Assembly (NCBI RefSeq): GCF_035818635.1
Contig: NZ_JAYLLH010000039.1
Coordinates: forward strand, 1 to 24,889
Length of the DNA: 24,889 nucleotides
Source of the DNA: Mesobacterium_A hydrothermale
GTDB lineage: Bacteria; Pseudomonadota; Alphaproteobacteria; Rhodobacterales; Rhodobacteraceae
Direction of reading: 5' to 3'
Positions 15,374 to 23,045 of this stretch are shown here, one piece after another (position 1 is the first letter of the stretch; every line of letters begins with the position of its first letter). Both the position numbers and the translations under genes were made by a program. Under the pieces are notes generated by a model. That model made no database searches. It was not told the origin of the DNA and saw only the letters and a program-made list of their open reading frames with translations.

Positions 15374-16954
15374 TCAGGCGTTGCGCGCGTCCTGAATTGC
15401 ATCCACGACCGGGACCCGCAGATCGGTCCAGGTCAGCAAATCCGCAACCGTCGCAATCGGAGCCGCCGTGCCAAGCGCGGCTTGTGCCTGATCGGGTGTC
15501 CAGTGGGCGCCCGGGGCAAGGATCGAGGTTCTTGAGGTCAGAACCAGAGTCAGGAAGGTATCCGCCACGATCGTCGACCCCAGCGGCCCCAGCCGTCTGC
15601 CGTCGTTGACCACCGCAGCCTCGATCAGGATGTAAAGCCACAGCGGTGTGCGCTCGTACAGCATCAGGCTTTCCATCGTCTGGCGGAAAGCCGGATCCAG
15701 AACGCTTTGCATCTGGGTCTTGGTCAGCATTCGGACCGAAGGCAGGGCGCGCGACACATCCTGCCCTGACGGCAGTCCGCGCATCCCCCCGCGCCGCAGG
15801 TTCAGCATCGCCAGATTGTTCAATCCCACAGGCATCCCGGGCAAAATGCCAAGAGCCGGCGCGATATACGGGTCAAGCGCCTTGGTCATGTTCAGCGGTC
15901 CTTCGACCGATCCGGCGAGGTTCGGAAAGGCCCGGCCGGACAAGTCATAAAGCCGCCGGAAATCCGCGACCCAGTTGGTGGGCAGTGTCGGCAGGCCCGC
16001 GAAATCGCCGGACCCGCCGGAAAAGCGGAAAATCTGGTCGAACCGGGCCGGGCGAGGCACCACCGCGCCGCCGGTGCTGAAATTCACGTTCCATTCATAC
16101 TCTTCACGTACCTGGCTGTGCCCCAGCCGATAGCCCGCCACGGAAAATTCCAGCGGCATGAACGCGGTTTCTCCCGGGCCCTGGGCCAGAACCTTGCGAT
16201 TGCCCTTCACGATGATGTCGTCATAGACCCCCGCATCAAGGATACGCGGCAAGTAGTCGTGCAGCACGATATGCTGATAGTGCCGGGTCACTAGGTCGCG
16301 TGCGGCGGTGACGATCGTCGACGGCGCAGAGCCGGGGTTGGCCTCGGCCAGGGTGTCGGCAACGGCGTTGTGGAACTGCAAGAACATCAGGTGGGTTTGC
16401 GCGACGGCCAGGTTTTCGTCGTTCCGGTCGTCGCCGATCTGTGCCTTCTGGTTGCGGCGCGGCAAGTCCGCCAGAATGCTCTTGCCCGAGGCACCGGCCC
16501 CCGGAGAACCGCTTGTTGGCCCGACAATGAAGCGAAACCCGTTCATGAACTCCGGCTTTGCGCCGGTCAGGGTGCCATAGACACTATCGAGATCAAGACT
16601 GGGGGACCGCCCCTGCAAGAGCGCCTCGTCAGTGGTGGCCTCGATTGCATCGGTCGCGGCCTCGTCGCCCTCTTGCGATGGTTCGGTGACATCGCGCGTG
16701 ATGTCGTGGTCGATGAACTGACCCAGGTAGGTATAGCCAGCCGGCACATCGGTGTCGGTCCTTTCCGCCTCGGACCGAGAGGTCATGTGCTGGCCCAGTC
16801 GGACGCTGGTCGATTGCTTCAAGATCATCGGCGGGGCCTTGGCAGGCGCGAACATCCGGCCAAAGCGAAACCCCGGCGGCGTGTCGTTTGCCCGGCCTTC
16901 GCCCTGAATGTCGATGTTGGTCTTGACCCCGTGGGTTGCAGTTGCGGTTTCCAT
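15374..16954 (-). CDS. Animal-type heme peroxidase (peroxidase-cyclooxygenase superfamily)
   Basis: This 526-residue bacterial member is of the animal heme peroxidase family. The distal His83 lies in YLGQFIDHDITRD (family FGQFLDHDLT), with a DLDSVYG segment at 121-127. NDENLAVAQTHLMFLQFHNAVAD at 178-200 matches the family NENL...M...HN motif, and the proximal His279 lies in GYRLGHSQVREEY. Such enzymes oxidise halides or organic substrates with H2O2. Only the catalytic domain is present and there is no signal peptide, so its location is uncertain. The start is supported by aaggggga about 5 nt upstream. Three direct repeats of the TTGACGCCG type lie just upstream, arranged like those of the haloperoxidase-type gene. 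It heads a unit with the lipoprotein and serine peptidase genes. Confidence 0.9.
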   Translation of the reverse strand: METATATHGVKTNIDIQGEGRANDTPPGFRFGRMFAPAKAPPMILKQSTSVRLGQHMTSRSEAERTDTDVPAGYTYLGQFIDHDITRDVTEPSQEGDEAATDAIEATTDEALLQGRSPSLDLDSVYGTLTGAKPEFMNGFRFIVGPTSGSPGAGASGKSILADLPRRNQKAQIGDDRNDENLAVAQTHLMFLQFHNAVADTLAEANPGSAPSTIVTAARDLVTRHYQHIVLHDYLPRILDAGVYDDIIVKGNRKVLAQGPGETAFMPLEFSVAGYRLGHSQVREEYEWNVNFSTGGAVVPRPARFDQIFRFSGGSGDFAGLPTLPTNWVADFRRLYDLSGRAFPNLAGSVEGPLNMTKALDPYIAPALGILPGMPVGLNNLAMLNLRRGGMRGLPSGQDVSRALPSVRMLTKTQMQSVLDPAFRQTMESLMLYERTPLWLYILIEAAVVNDGRRLGPLGSTIVADTFLTLVLTSRTSILAPGAHWTPDQAQAALGTAAPIATVADLLTWTDLRVPVVDAIQDARNA

Positions 16955-17282
16955 GGCTTCCCCCTTTGCGAAACTTGTGCGGACAAGGGTCCATGTCCCG
17001 CGTCAAGACGGCGTCAGGTGCCAGTCAACGGCCGCGCAAACAGGTCTTTGCGCCAGACGATGGGGGAACCGGGGGACCGCCACTGTCGAGCCTGCAGCGA
17101 AGGGTTGTTTCGCGCGGCGGCATTCCCGGTCACGCAGCATAAAAAGCCCGCTTTGACGTCACAAGAAAACCCGAATGGGTTGCAAAGCTGCCGGCAGAGT
17201 TCGCGTGCCTATCGACCGAAGCAAGCGACAGATGGACGGCCAGAGACGGCATGGGGTCGCCCCCACCGGCAGGGAGAGGCAG
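16955..17282. other. Intergenic region between heme peroxidase and histidine kinase genes
   Basis: This 328-bp divergent gap holds the three 11-bp-periodic repeats at 16998-17028 that belong to the peroxidase gene. On the kinase side there is a lone tgacgtca palindrome at 17154-17161 and an A-rich stretch near 17140. The kinase frame is open back to 17175, but no gene beyond the kinase is supported in it. Confidence 0.5.
16998..17028 (-). promoter_or_regulatory. Three 11-bp-periodic TTGACGCCG-type direct repeats (operator)
   Basis: Read on the minus strand toward the peroxidase gene, the copies are TTGACTGGC (17028-17020), CTGACGCCG (17017-17009) and TTGACGCGG (17006-16998), exactly 11 bp apart. 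The last copy begins 52 nt before the ATG, against 54 nt in the haloperoxidase-type promoter. The two leaders also share a CAAAGGG-(A/G)-GA stretch at the ribosome site. This is strong evidence for one common regulator. Confidence 0.7.
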
Positions 17283-19202
17283 ATGACAGACGTTCACCTT
17301 GATCCAACACGCGACGCCAAGATCGGCTTTGCGTGGCACCGCAGGCTCACCGGATTTTGCGTTTCAAATTGCGCCCGCACACTGCGGTTCATGACGCTGA
17401 TCATGATGCTGGTGGTGGCTTCGATCCCGGTCGCGCTGTTCTACAAGTGGGTCGAACGCAGTTCGTATATCCATGAACTTCAGCGGGTTGACGAAAACCA
17501 TCTGATCATTGCGCGCAACCTGTCATCGGCCCTGTCAAGATATACCTCTGACGCTTTGGCCCTGTTCAGCTTTGTCGTGGCGGATTCGCTGCAACACACG
17601 GATCTTGCAGGTTTCCCGGAACTGCTGAAGCAATACGATCTGTGTCACGTCACGCTGCTGGACGCCGACGATACGCTGGTGTCGCAAGTGGAGGGGCACA
17701 ACAAGCACAACCAGGGCATGCCCGCGCCCGAGATCATTGCAAAGCTGCGCGGCCTGGCCTCGGCATCGCCGGGCAAACCCGTCATCTCTGATATCATCTC
17801 TCACGACGGCAAACCGCATTTCTTTATCGCAGAGGTCTTCGACAACGGGCAGATGGCCTTTGCCCCGTGGAGCCCCCGCTATGTGATGGCGTTGCAGAAA
17901 TCCATTTCCTTCGGCGAACTGGGCCATTCGATGATCGTCGACCAAACCGGTAAAGTGGTCGCCCATCCCAACGCCGAATGGCAGCGCACTAACAAGGACG
18001 CCTCGAAACTGCCGGTGGTACAAGCGATGCTCGCCGGCAAGACAGGCGTGATGCAGTTCTATTCCCCGCCGCTCAAGGCGGACATGATTGCGGGATATAC
18101 GTTCGTTCCGGAAACCGGCTGGGGGGTAATGGTTCCGCAGCCGGTACGGGAACTGGAACTGCGCGCAGAAGAAGTGCAGCGCACGGCGCTTTACATTTCT
18201 TGCATCGTGGTGGGACTGGCGGCGCTGATGGCGATCTGGTTCTCGCGGCTGCTGACCGCGCCGATCCTGTCGGTCGTGACTTCGGCCCGTCGGATCTCGG
18301 AAGGGGACTACGCGACGCGCGTCGGAGAGCTTCCGCGCTATACACCGCGTGAAATTGGCAAGCTGGCGCGGGCGTTCGACACGATGGCGTCAGATATCGA
18401 CAAGAAAACCAACCAGTTGACGGAAAGCCTGAAGCACGAAAAAGAGCTGTCGGAAGAGCGCGCGGCGCTGTTGGTCGAAGCGCAGCACGCGAACGCGGTG
18501 AAATCGCAGTTCGTCGCCACCATCAGCCACGAGCTGCGAACGCCGCTGACATCGATCCGTGGGTCGCTGGAACTGCTGAAACAGGGCGTGGCCGGGCCGG
18601 TACCGGAAAAAGCCAGCAAGATGTGCGCCATCGCGCTGAAAAACGCCGGGCGTCTGCAGGGCCTGATTGATGACCTGCTGGACCTGGAAAAGCTCGACAG
18701 CGGCAAGATGATCTTTCGTCAGGACAAGGTTGATCTGCGCCAGACGGTCACCGACGCGGTGGAAGCCAATGACAGCTATGGCCAGTTGCACGAGGTCAGG
18801 TTCAACTGGATCCCGACTGATCAGCCCGCCTTTGTCATCGGCGACAGCAATCGCTTGATGCAGGTGATGGCAAACCTGCTGTCAAACGCGGCGAAGTTTT
18901 CAGGCAGCGGGGACGTGGTGGATATTGCGCTCGACACGTCCGAGTCCGGAACCGTTCGGGTCACGGTCACGGACCACGGCATCGGCATCGCCCAGAAAAA
19001 CCATGACAAGCTGTTCGAGAAATTCGTTCAGATCGAAGCAGACGACACCCGGCGCTATGGCGGCACCGGGCTGGGGCTTGCGATCACGCGGATGATCGTG
19101 GAAAGCCATGGCGGATCGGTTGGTTTTTCCAGCGCTCCGAACGAAGGCAGCGCGTTCTGGTTCGAACTGCCCCTGGCAACTGACGGCCCGGCGCGGGGCT
19201 GA
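17283..19202 (+). CDS. Membrane sensor histidine kinase (dCache-type sensor, HAMP, HisKA, HATPase)
   Basis: This 639-residue kinase has a transmembrane helix near residues 38-56 and a periplasmic double-Cache-like sensor at about 57-295 (NHLIIARNLSSALSRYTSDALALFSF, FGELGHSMIVDQTGKVVAHPN). A second helix is near 300-320, a HAMP linker at about 322-375 and a coiled coil follows. The H-box is FVATISHELRTPLTSIRGS with His416. The ATPase domain has N-box NLLSNAAKF, G1 DHGIGI and G2 GTGLGLAI. It would sense a small extracellular ligand and start a phosphorelay. No receiver or Hpt is fused, which fits the separate receiver and Hpt genes downstream on the other strand. The start at 17283 is preferred over 17175 because gggagagg lies just upstream. 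Confidence 0.92.
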   Translation: MTDVHLDPTRDAKIGFAWHRRLTGFCVSNCARTLRFMTLIMMLVVASIPVALFYKWVERSSYIHELQRVDENHLIIARNLSSALSRYTSDALALFSFVVADSLQHTDLAGFPELLKQYDLCHVTLLDADDTLVSQVEGHNKHNQGMPAPEIIAKLRGLASASPGKPVISDIISHDGKPHFFIAEVFDNGQMAFAPWSPRYVMALQKSISFGELGHSMIVDQTGKVVAHPNAEWQRTNKDASKLPVVQAMLAGKTGVMQFYSPPLKADMIAGYTFVPETGWGVMVPQPVRELELRAEEVQRTALYISCIVVGLAALMAIWFSRLLTAPILSVVTSARRISEGDYATRVGELPRYTPREIGKLARAFDTMASDIDKKTNQLTESLKHEKELSEERAALLVEAQHANAVKSQFVATISHELRTPLTSIRGSLELLKQGVAGPVPEKASKMCAIALKNAGRLQGLIDDLLDLEKLDSGKMIFRQDKVDLRQTVTDAVEANDSYGQLHEVRFNWIPTDQPAFVIGDSNRLMQVMANLLSNAAKFSGSGDVVDIALDTSESGTVRVTVTDHGIGIAQKNHDKLFEKFVQIEADDTRRYGGTGLGLAITRMIVESHGGSVGFSSAPNEGSAFWFELPLATDGPARG

Positions 19203-19216
19203 GGTGTACAAGACCG

Positions 19217-19243
19217 GCGGGCGGCGTTCAGGATGCGGCCCGC
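19217..19243. terminator. Small hairpin between convergent kinase and receiver genes
   Basis: gcgggc (19217-19222) pairs with gcccgc (19238-19243). The 25-nt convergent gap is very short and the stem reaches into the last codons of the receiver gene. It is a weak candidate. Confidence 0.3.
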
Positions 19244-19623
19244 GCCTTTGCAAAGATATCGACGATCTGTTCCGGCAACGATGTCGGATCGAACGGTTTG
19301 GTGATCACACCCGCCGCCCCCGCGTCCCACAGCGCCGCAGATTGGTCTGCCCGCGCCTTTGCGGTCATGAAGATGGCGGGTGTCTTTTCGAACCCGGGGA
19401 TCTTGCGCAGACGTGACAGGGTTTCGATCCCGCTCATTTCCGGCATCATCACGTCCAGCAGGAACAGGTCAGGTTGGATTTCGGCCACCTTGCTCAGCGC
19501 ATCAGAGCCGGACACGCATTGCGCGACTTTCAGGCCACCGATGGTTTCCAGCGACAAGTTGACGATTTCGCGGATGTCTTCGTCGTCATCGACATGCAGG
19601 ACAACCGGTGCTTGGTTCGACAT
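19228..19623 (-). CDS. Single-domain response regulator (CheY-like receiver)
   Basis: This 131-residue stand-alone receiver has the acidic pocket in HVDDDED (12-15), phospho-acceptor Asp57 in LFLLDVMMP, Thr87 in FMTAKA and Lys109 in ITKPF, so it looks fully phosphorylatable. With no output domain, it would act as a phosphate shuttle or by protein contact. The ATG at 19623 has ggtggaga nearby; the 23-residue upstream extension is not conserved in character and is omitted. It converges on the histidine kinase gene and has its own upstream region with a CtrA-like box. Its likely place is in the same phosphorelay as the kinase, the Hpt protein and the second receiver. Confidence 0.9.
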   Translation of the reverse strand: MSNQAPVVLHVDDDEDIREIVNLSLETIGGLKVAQCVSGSDALSKVAEIQPDLFLLDVMMPEMSGIETLSRLRKIPGFEKTPAIFMTAKARADQSAALWDAGAAGVITKPFDPTSLPEQIVDIFAKARAAS

Positions 19624-19704
19624 TGCGGTCTCCACCCGAAGACCACCCGGCGTGGTGGCCACAGTGAAAGAGGATGTAGTTCGAAAGAGCACTTTTTACA
19701 GGAA

Positions 19705-19719
19705 TTAAGACTTCCTTAA
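19705..19719 (-). promoter_or_regulatory. CtrA-like box TTAA-N7-TTAA upstream of the CheY-like gene
   Basis: A perfect TTAA-N7-TTAA lies about 82-96 nt before the ATG at 19623. This matches the core binding pattern of the alphaproteobacterial cell-cycle and motility regulator CtrA. It sits within an imperfect palindrome (attaag-acttc-cttaat), so it could also simply be a hairpin. The remainder of the 207-bp gap to the Hpt gene shows nothing else I can name. Confidence 0.5.
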
Positions 19720-19830
19720 TCCACTATAGGGTGCAATGCCGTTTCGGCAAACACTGCGTTTCTCTTGTGGCGGAATGCCCCGCGATGTCGTGGGGGCCGC
19801 GCTTCGGGCGCCAGACCATTCAGATGCGCG

Positions 19831-20187
19831 TCAGCGCGGGCCATACCGATACGCCTGTGTGATCCGGCCAAGATTCACGACATGCGGACGAACGGTCCGC
19901 AGGATTTTCTGGGTGTCATGGTTCCGGCGCAGGCCGAATTGCACCTTTGTTTCTATCTGGCGAAGCGTTTCGCCAACTTCGGGCAGGCCGACGCTGCCGG
20001 CTACGCCATACATGCGATGGGCCAGCAACTGCATCTCCCGCAGGGCGTCCCGCGGGGCCTGGCCGGCCTCGATTTCGCGACACAACCTGACGAATGTCAG
20101 GGCATGCCCTGCGAGTTTCTCGATGAACGCAAGCCGGATACGTTCCATGCCTGGGGAAAACCGGGCATCAACCTTTGTCTCATTCAT
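19831..20187 (-). CDS. Stand-alone histidine phosphotransfer (Hpt) protein
   Basis: This 118-residue helical protein has the Hpt signature LLAHRMYGVAGSVGLPEVGETLRQIE. His57 is the expected phosphorylated residue and the G-x-A-G-S stretch follows it. Hpt proteins relay phosphate between receivers and have no catalytic activity of their own. The start has aaggtg about 6 nt upstream. It lies 43 nt after the receiver/GGDEF-like gene on the same strand, so it is probably co-transcribed with it, and next to the separate CheY-like gene. The trio and the kinase together make a complete multistep phosphorelay. Confidence 0.82.
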   Translation of the reverse strand: MNETKVDARFSPGMERIRLAFIEKLAGHALTFVRLCREIEAGQAPRDALREMQLLAHRMYGVAGSVGLPEVGETLRQIETKVQFGLRRNHDTQKILRTVRPHVVNLGRITQAYRYGPR

Positions 20188-20230
20188 GACAGCACCTTTA
20201 CCGAAACAACGCCCCCCCCGGGGTCTGAAC

Positions 20231-21181
20231 TCAGGAAAACATGATCGCCCTCAGGCTTTGGTCGCTGGGCAGCACAACCGGCGTGGCGCGCGGGGTGGAT
20301 TTGTCCATCACCCGTTCCAGCAGCAATGCGGGTTTCGTCGACGAGAAGAAAGACGGAACGATCTGTTTGCCCAGCAGGATCCGGGGAACCGGGATCCCGT
20401 CCATGTTATAGTCCATCTCAAGCACCGACATCGCCAGCCGGACCTTGCACAGAAAGCTTTCGGGATCGACCTTGGACAGGCGGTCCAGAACGACGACAAA
20501 GTCACCGCCGCCGGTATGCGTGAACAGCCCCTTCGCGGGACTCAACGCGCCGGAAATCGCGCTCGCGATATCCGCCAGAACGGTGTCGTAGACCTTGATC
20601 GTTGTCTCTGTATACAGCTTTGCGGCGTTTTCGACCTGGATCGACAACAGGCTGTTGGCCAACAGGTTCTTGCGCGACAAGGTTTTGATATAGTTTTCAA
20701 AAACCGGAAACTCCAGCATGTGGTCGATCTCTGGAAATTCGCGCGAAAGGCGAAACGCCTTGCGAAACACACCGTTTGATTTCTGCTTCAGGGCTTCGGC
20801 CATGCTGTTGTCAGAGATCATCCGTCTGACGTTGCGCAACCTGGTCGCGAATTCGATCCGATCAAGCGGTTTGGTGATGTAGTCCGTCGCTCCCGCGGCA
20901 AAGGCCTGGTCGACGTGATGGCGCTCCGACAGGCTGGTGTTCATCAGGATCGGGGTCTTGGCATAGGCGTCGATCGCGCGCAGCGCGGCGGTCAAATCCA
21001 CCCCCGTCATCACCGGCATCTGGATGTCGATGATAAAACAGTCGATGTGCTCTGCCTTGGCGATCCGCAGGGCGTCGGCCGCGGTTTCCGCCAATATCAC
21101 ATCGGAATAGCCCGATTCCGCAAGCGTTGACTTGAGAACGTCAAGGATCAACGGTTCGTCGTCAACTGCCAGAAACTTCAT
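20231..21181 (-). CDS. Response regulator with degenerate GGDEF-like output domain
   Basis: This 316-residue protein begins with a receiver domain (residues 1-120; acidic pair at 7-8, phospho-acceptor Asp52 in IIDIQMP, Lys104 in ITKPL). A linker helix of about 125-190 follows. The C-terminal domain looks like GGDEF: HTGGGDFVVVLDRL, with GGGDF at 224-228 in place of GG(D/E)EF, and a downstream LLLERVMD where GGDEF proteins have the AD-A..AK helix. The catalytic Asp/Glu signature is altered, so diguanylate cyclase activity is unlikely; it may bind nucleotide or act as an interaction module. It heads the unit with the Hpt gene. A CtrA-like site lies about 90 nt upstream. Confidence 0.83.
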   Translation of the reverse strand: MKFLAVDDEPLILDVLKSTLAESGYSDVILAETAADALRIAKAEHIDCFIIDIQMPVMTGVDLTAALRAIDAYAKTPILMNTSLSERHHVDQAFAAGATDYITKPLDRIEFATRLRNVRRMISDNSMAEALKQKSNGVFRKAFRLSREFPEIDHMLEFPVFENYIKTLSRKNLLANSLLSIQVENAAKLYTETTIKVYDTVLADIASAISGALSPAKGLFTHTGGGDFVVVLDRLSKVDPESFLCKVRLAMSVLEMDYNMDGIPVPRILLGKQIVPSFFSSTKPALLLERVMDKSTPRATPVVLPSDQSLRAIMFS

Positions 21182-21510
21182 GCCTGTGCTCCGGTAAAGA
21201 GGGCCGTCAACTACTCGTTAGAGGCGAATTGAGGCAGGAACGGGACATTTTTCCAGACAATCTGGGGTTATTAAGAGAATCTTAGGGTTGAGTGCGAAAT
21301 ACCTGTTGGTTTGGCTGAATCTTGCGTCAGCGGTGTTGGTTGTGCACCAGAGTTTGATTCGCGTCTTGGTTTTGTAGGGGGGGTGCCCTGCATGCGCCGC
21401 ACGCAAACCCCTTGGGTGCGGTGCAACCTGCCACCTGTGCGGGAAAAGGGGCTTCGCCTTGGCGCGCCCTTGGTCTAGGGTCCGTGCGACGCCCCAGCGC
21501 ACAGGTGACC
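21182..21510. other. Divergent intergenic region between receiver/GGDEF-like and AraC genes
   Basis: This 329-bp gap contains the CtrA-like site at 21271-21285 on the receiver side. On the AraC side is an imperfect inverted repeat (21394-21404 with 21414-21424, 9 of 11 pairs). The AraC frame is open back to a TTG at 21412, but that part has no protein-like character. No additional gene is seen. Confidence 0.45.
21271..21285 (-). promoter_or_regulatory. Near-match CtrA-like box upstream of the receiver/GGDEF-like gene
   Basis: The plus strand reads TTAA-N7-TTAG, that is CTAA-N7-TTAA toward the gene: one mismatch to the CtrA core. It is about 90 nt before the ATG at 21181, nearly the same distance as the perfect box upstream of the CheY-like gene. 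Alone it would be weak; the matching placement makes it worth recording. Confidence 0.4.
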
Positions 21511-22536
21511 ATGTCTCAACCGATGATGGCGGCCGGTTTCGTGGCCGCGTTTCTTGACTATGCCGTTGAACAGGGTGCCCCGCGCGGGGCCTTGCTGGCG
21601 GCATGCGGCCTTGGCGATCACGATCTGGCGGATCAGGACAACCGGGTGCCCGTCGCGGCCTATCAGGCGTTGATCGCGGCGGCGACAAACGCCACCGGCG
21701 ATACCGCGATCCTGTTGCGGCATACGCTGAACTCGCGGTTGGAAATGATGTCGGTGGTGGGCCAGATCGTGCATTCATCGGCGTCGCTGCCGCATTCCAT
21801 CGAACAGTTGAACCGCTATTTGCACCTGATGGCGGAAAGCGACGCGTTGGCCGGGCGCGACCGGTTCGAGCTTCTGCAAGACAGGGGCGAGGTCTGGATC
21901 GTCGATCACTTGCCGGTCCAGGGGCCGGAATACATCGGACTAGAAGCGTCTTTTGCCCGGTTCATCAGTGAATTTCGCCGCTCATTTCCCGATCAGGTCT
22001 TTGCGCTGGAGATGGAGGTGACCTATCCGCCGCCGCCGCATGTGGCGGAATATCCGGACCTCTTCCGCATTCCGGTCAGGTTCAACGCATCGCGCAACGC
22101 GCTGCGGATCGACCCTGTCTGGCTGACGGAGCATACCGAATTCGAACCCGGCAACGCCTATGCCTTCGGAGTGTTCACCCGGCATGCCGATGCGCTTCTG
22201 TCCAAGCTGAAACGCTCGGACACGATTCGCGACCGGATCGAGGCGCAGATGTTGCCCGATCTGCACCAGGGATCGTTGTCGATGGACAAGATCGCGCGCG
22301 ATCTTGGGATGAGCCGCCAGACACTGTATCGGCGGTTGAAGGACGAAGGGGTAACCTTTGCCCAGATCCACGATGACTTGCGCCACCGGATGGCCTGCGA
22401 TTACTTGACGGCGCGCAAGGTGTCGGTGAACGAAACAGCCTATCTTTTGGGGTTTTCCGAAGCCTCGTCTTTCGTGCGCGCGTTTCGGCGCTGGACCGGG
22501 CAAAGCCCGTCGGCTTATCGAAACGGGACAGCCTGA
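21511..22536 (+). CDS. AraC-family transcriptional regulator
   Basis: This is a 341-residue regulator. The N-terminal ~190 residues correspond to the 'arabinose-binding-like' domain of the OruR/ArgR-type AraC subgroup (FLDYAVEQGAPRGALLAACGL, VPVAAYQALIAAA). The last ~85 residues form the double helix-turn-helix: SMDKIARDLGMSRQTLYRRLKDEG, then VSVNETAYLLGFSEASSFVRAFRRWTGQSPSAYR. The ATG at 21511 follows caggtga by a few nt and is the first start with good protein character. It is followed on the same strand by four small genes that may be its targets, but the 117-nt gap to the next gene leaves room for a separate promoter. Confidence 0.9.
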   Translation: MSQPMMAAGFVAAFLDYAVEQGAPRGALLAACGLGDHDLADQDNRVPVAAYQALIAAATNATGDTAILLRHTLNSRLEMMSVVGQIVHSSASLPHSIEQLNRYLHLMAESDALAGRDRFELLQDRGEVWIVDHLPVQGPEYIGLEASFARFISEFRRSFPDQVFALEMEVTYPPPPHVAEYPDLFRIPVRFNASRNALRIDPVWLTEHTEFEPGNAYAFGVFTRHADALLSKLKRSDTIRDRIEAQMLPDLHQGSLSMDKIARDLGMSRQTLYRRLKDEGVTFAQIHDDLRHRMACDYLTARKVSVNETAYLLGFSEASSFVRAFRRWTGQSPSAYRNGTA

Positions 22537-22653
22537 GGGCCTGCGGTCTATTTTGTTACCAGCGGTCAAGACAGTGAAACCTGCGGTCATGCCGGTCGCG
22601 GCCGCACCGCCTTATGTCGCCTGCAACAGATGACGTTGCAAAAGGACATGACG

Positions 22654-23019
22654 ATGAAACCACAATTTTTCGGACTGCTGGGAACGGTTTCGCTGCTGGC
22701 AGCCTGTGCGGACACCGGTGCAAACTATACCCCGATCCTCGACGGCGCGCCCACCGCGGCCTATCAGGCCGATCTGGCCGAGTGCCGGGCGCTGGCCCGC
22801 GACCAGCGACAGTTTGACCAGGAAACAGCCGGGGCGGCCGTATTGGGGGCCGGGGCAGGGGCCTTGCTGGGGGCCGCGGATGACGATGGAACGGCACTGG
22901 GCGGGGCGGTCGCAGGGGCCTTGGCCGGGGGCGTGGCAGGCATTGCCAACAGCGCAGAGCGCCGTCAGGCGATCGTGATCGAATGCCTGCGCGGACGCGG
23001 CCACCACGTGGTGGGCTAA
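22654..23019 (+). CDS. Glycine-zipper lipoprotein
   Basis: This 121-residue protein has a lipoprotein signal ending in LLAAC (Cys18). Between about residues 60 and 105 lies a Gly/Ala-rich double glycine-zipper segment (AGAAVLGAGAGALLGA, ALGGAVAGALAGGVAG) separated by a DDD turn. This pattern is seen in small outer-membrane lipoproteins with a membrane-inserting hairpin. Three in-frame ATGs are close together; 22654 is chosen because aaagga lies 7 nt upstream and the signal starts MKPQFF. It probably contributes to envelope structure; no specific role can be given. Confidence 0.82.
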   Translation: MKPQFFGLLGTVSLLAACADTGANYTPILDGAPTAAYQADLAECRALARDQRQFDQETAGAAVLGAGAGALLGAADDDGTALGGAVAGALAGGVAGIANSAERRQAIVIECLRGRGHHVVG

Positions 23020-23045
23020 CCGCGATGCCAAAGACAGGTGATACG

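Noticed and set aside
14751..15641. Lipoprotein gene starting near 15641 (296 codons)
   Set aside because: The upstream part overlaps the heme peroxidase gene in another frame and lacks protein character; the lipoprotein signal and ribosome site fix the start at 15299.
17154..17161. tgacgtca palindrome upstream of the kinase as another copy of the TTGACGCCG operator
   Set aside because: It is a single copy with no partner at 11-bp distance on either side.
20490..20520. Active diguanylate cyclase site in the receiver/GGDEF-like protein
   Set aside because: The signature is GGGDF, not GGDEF or GGEEF; the key acidic residue is replaced by Gly.
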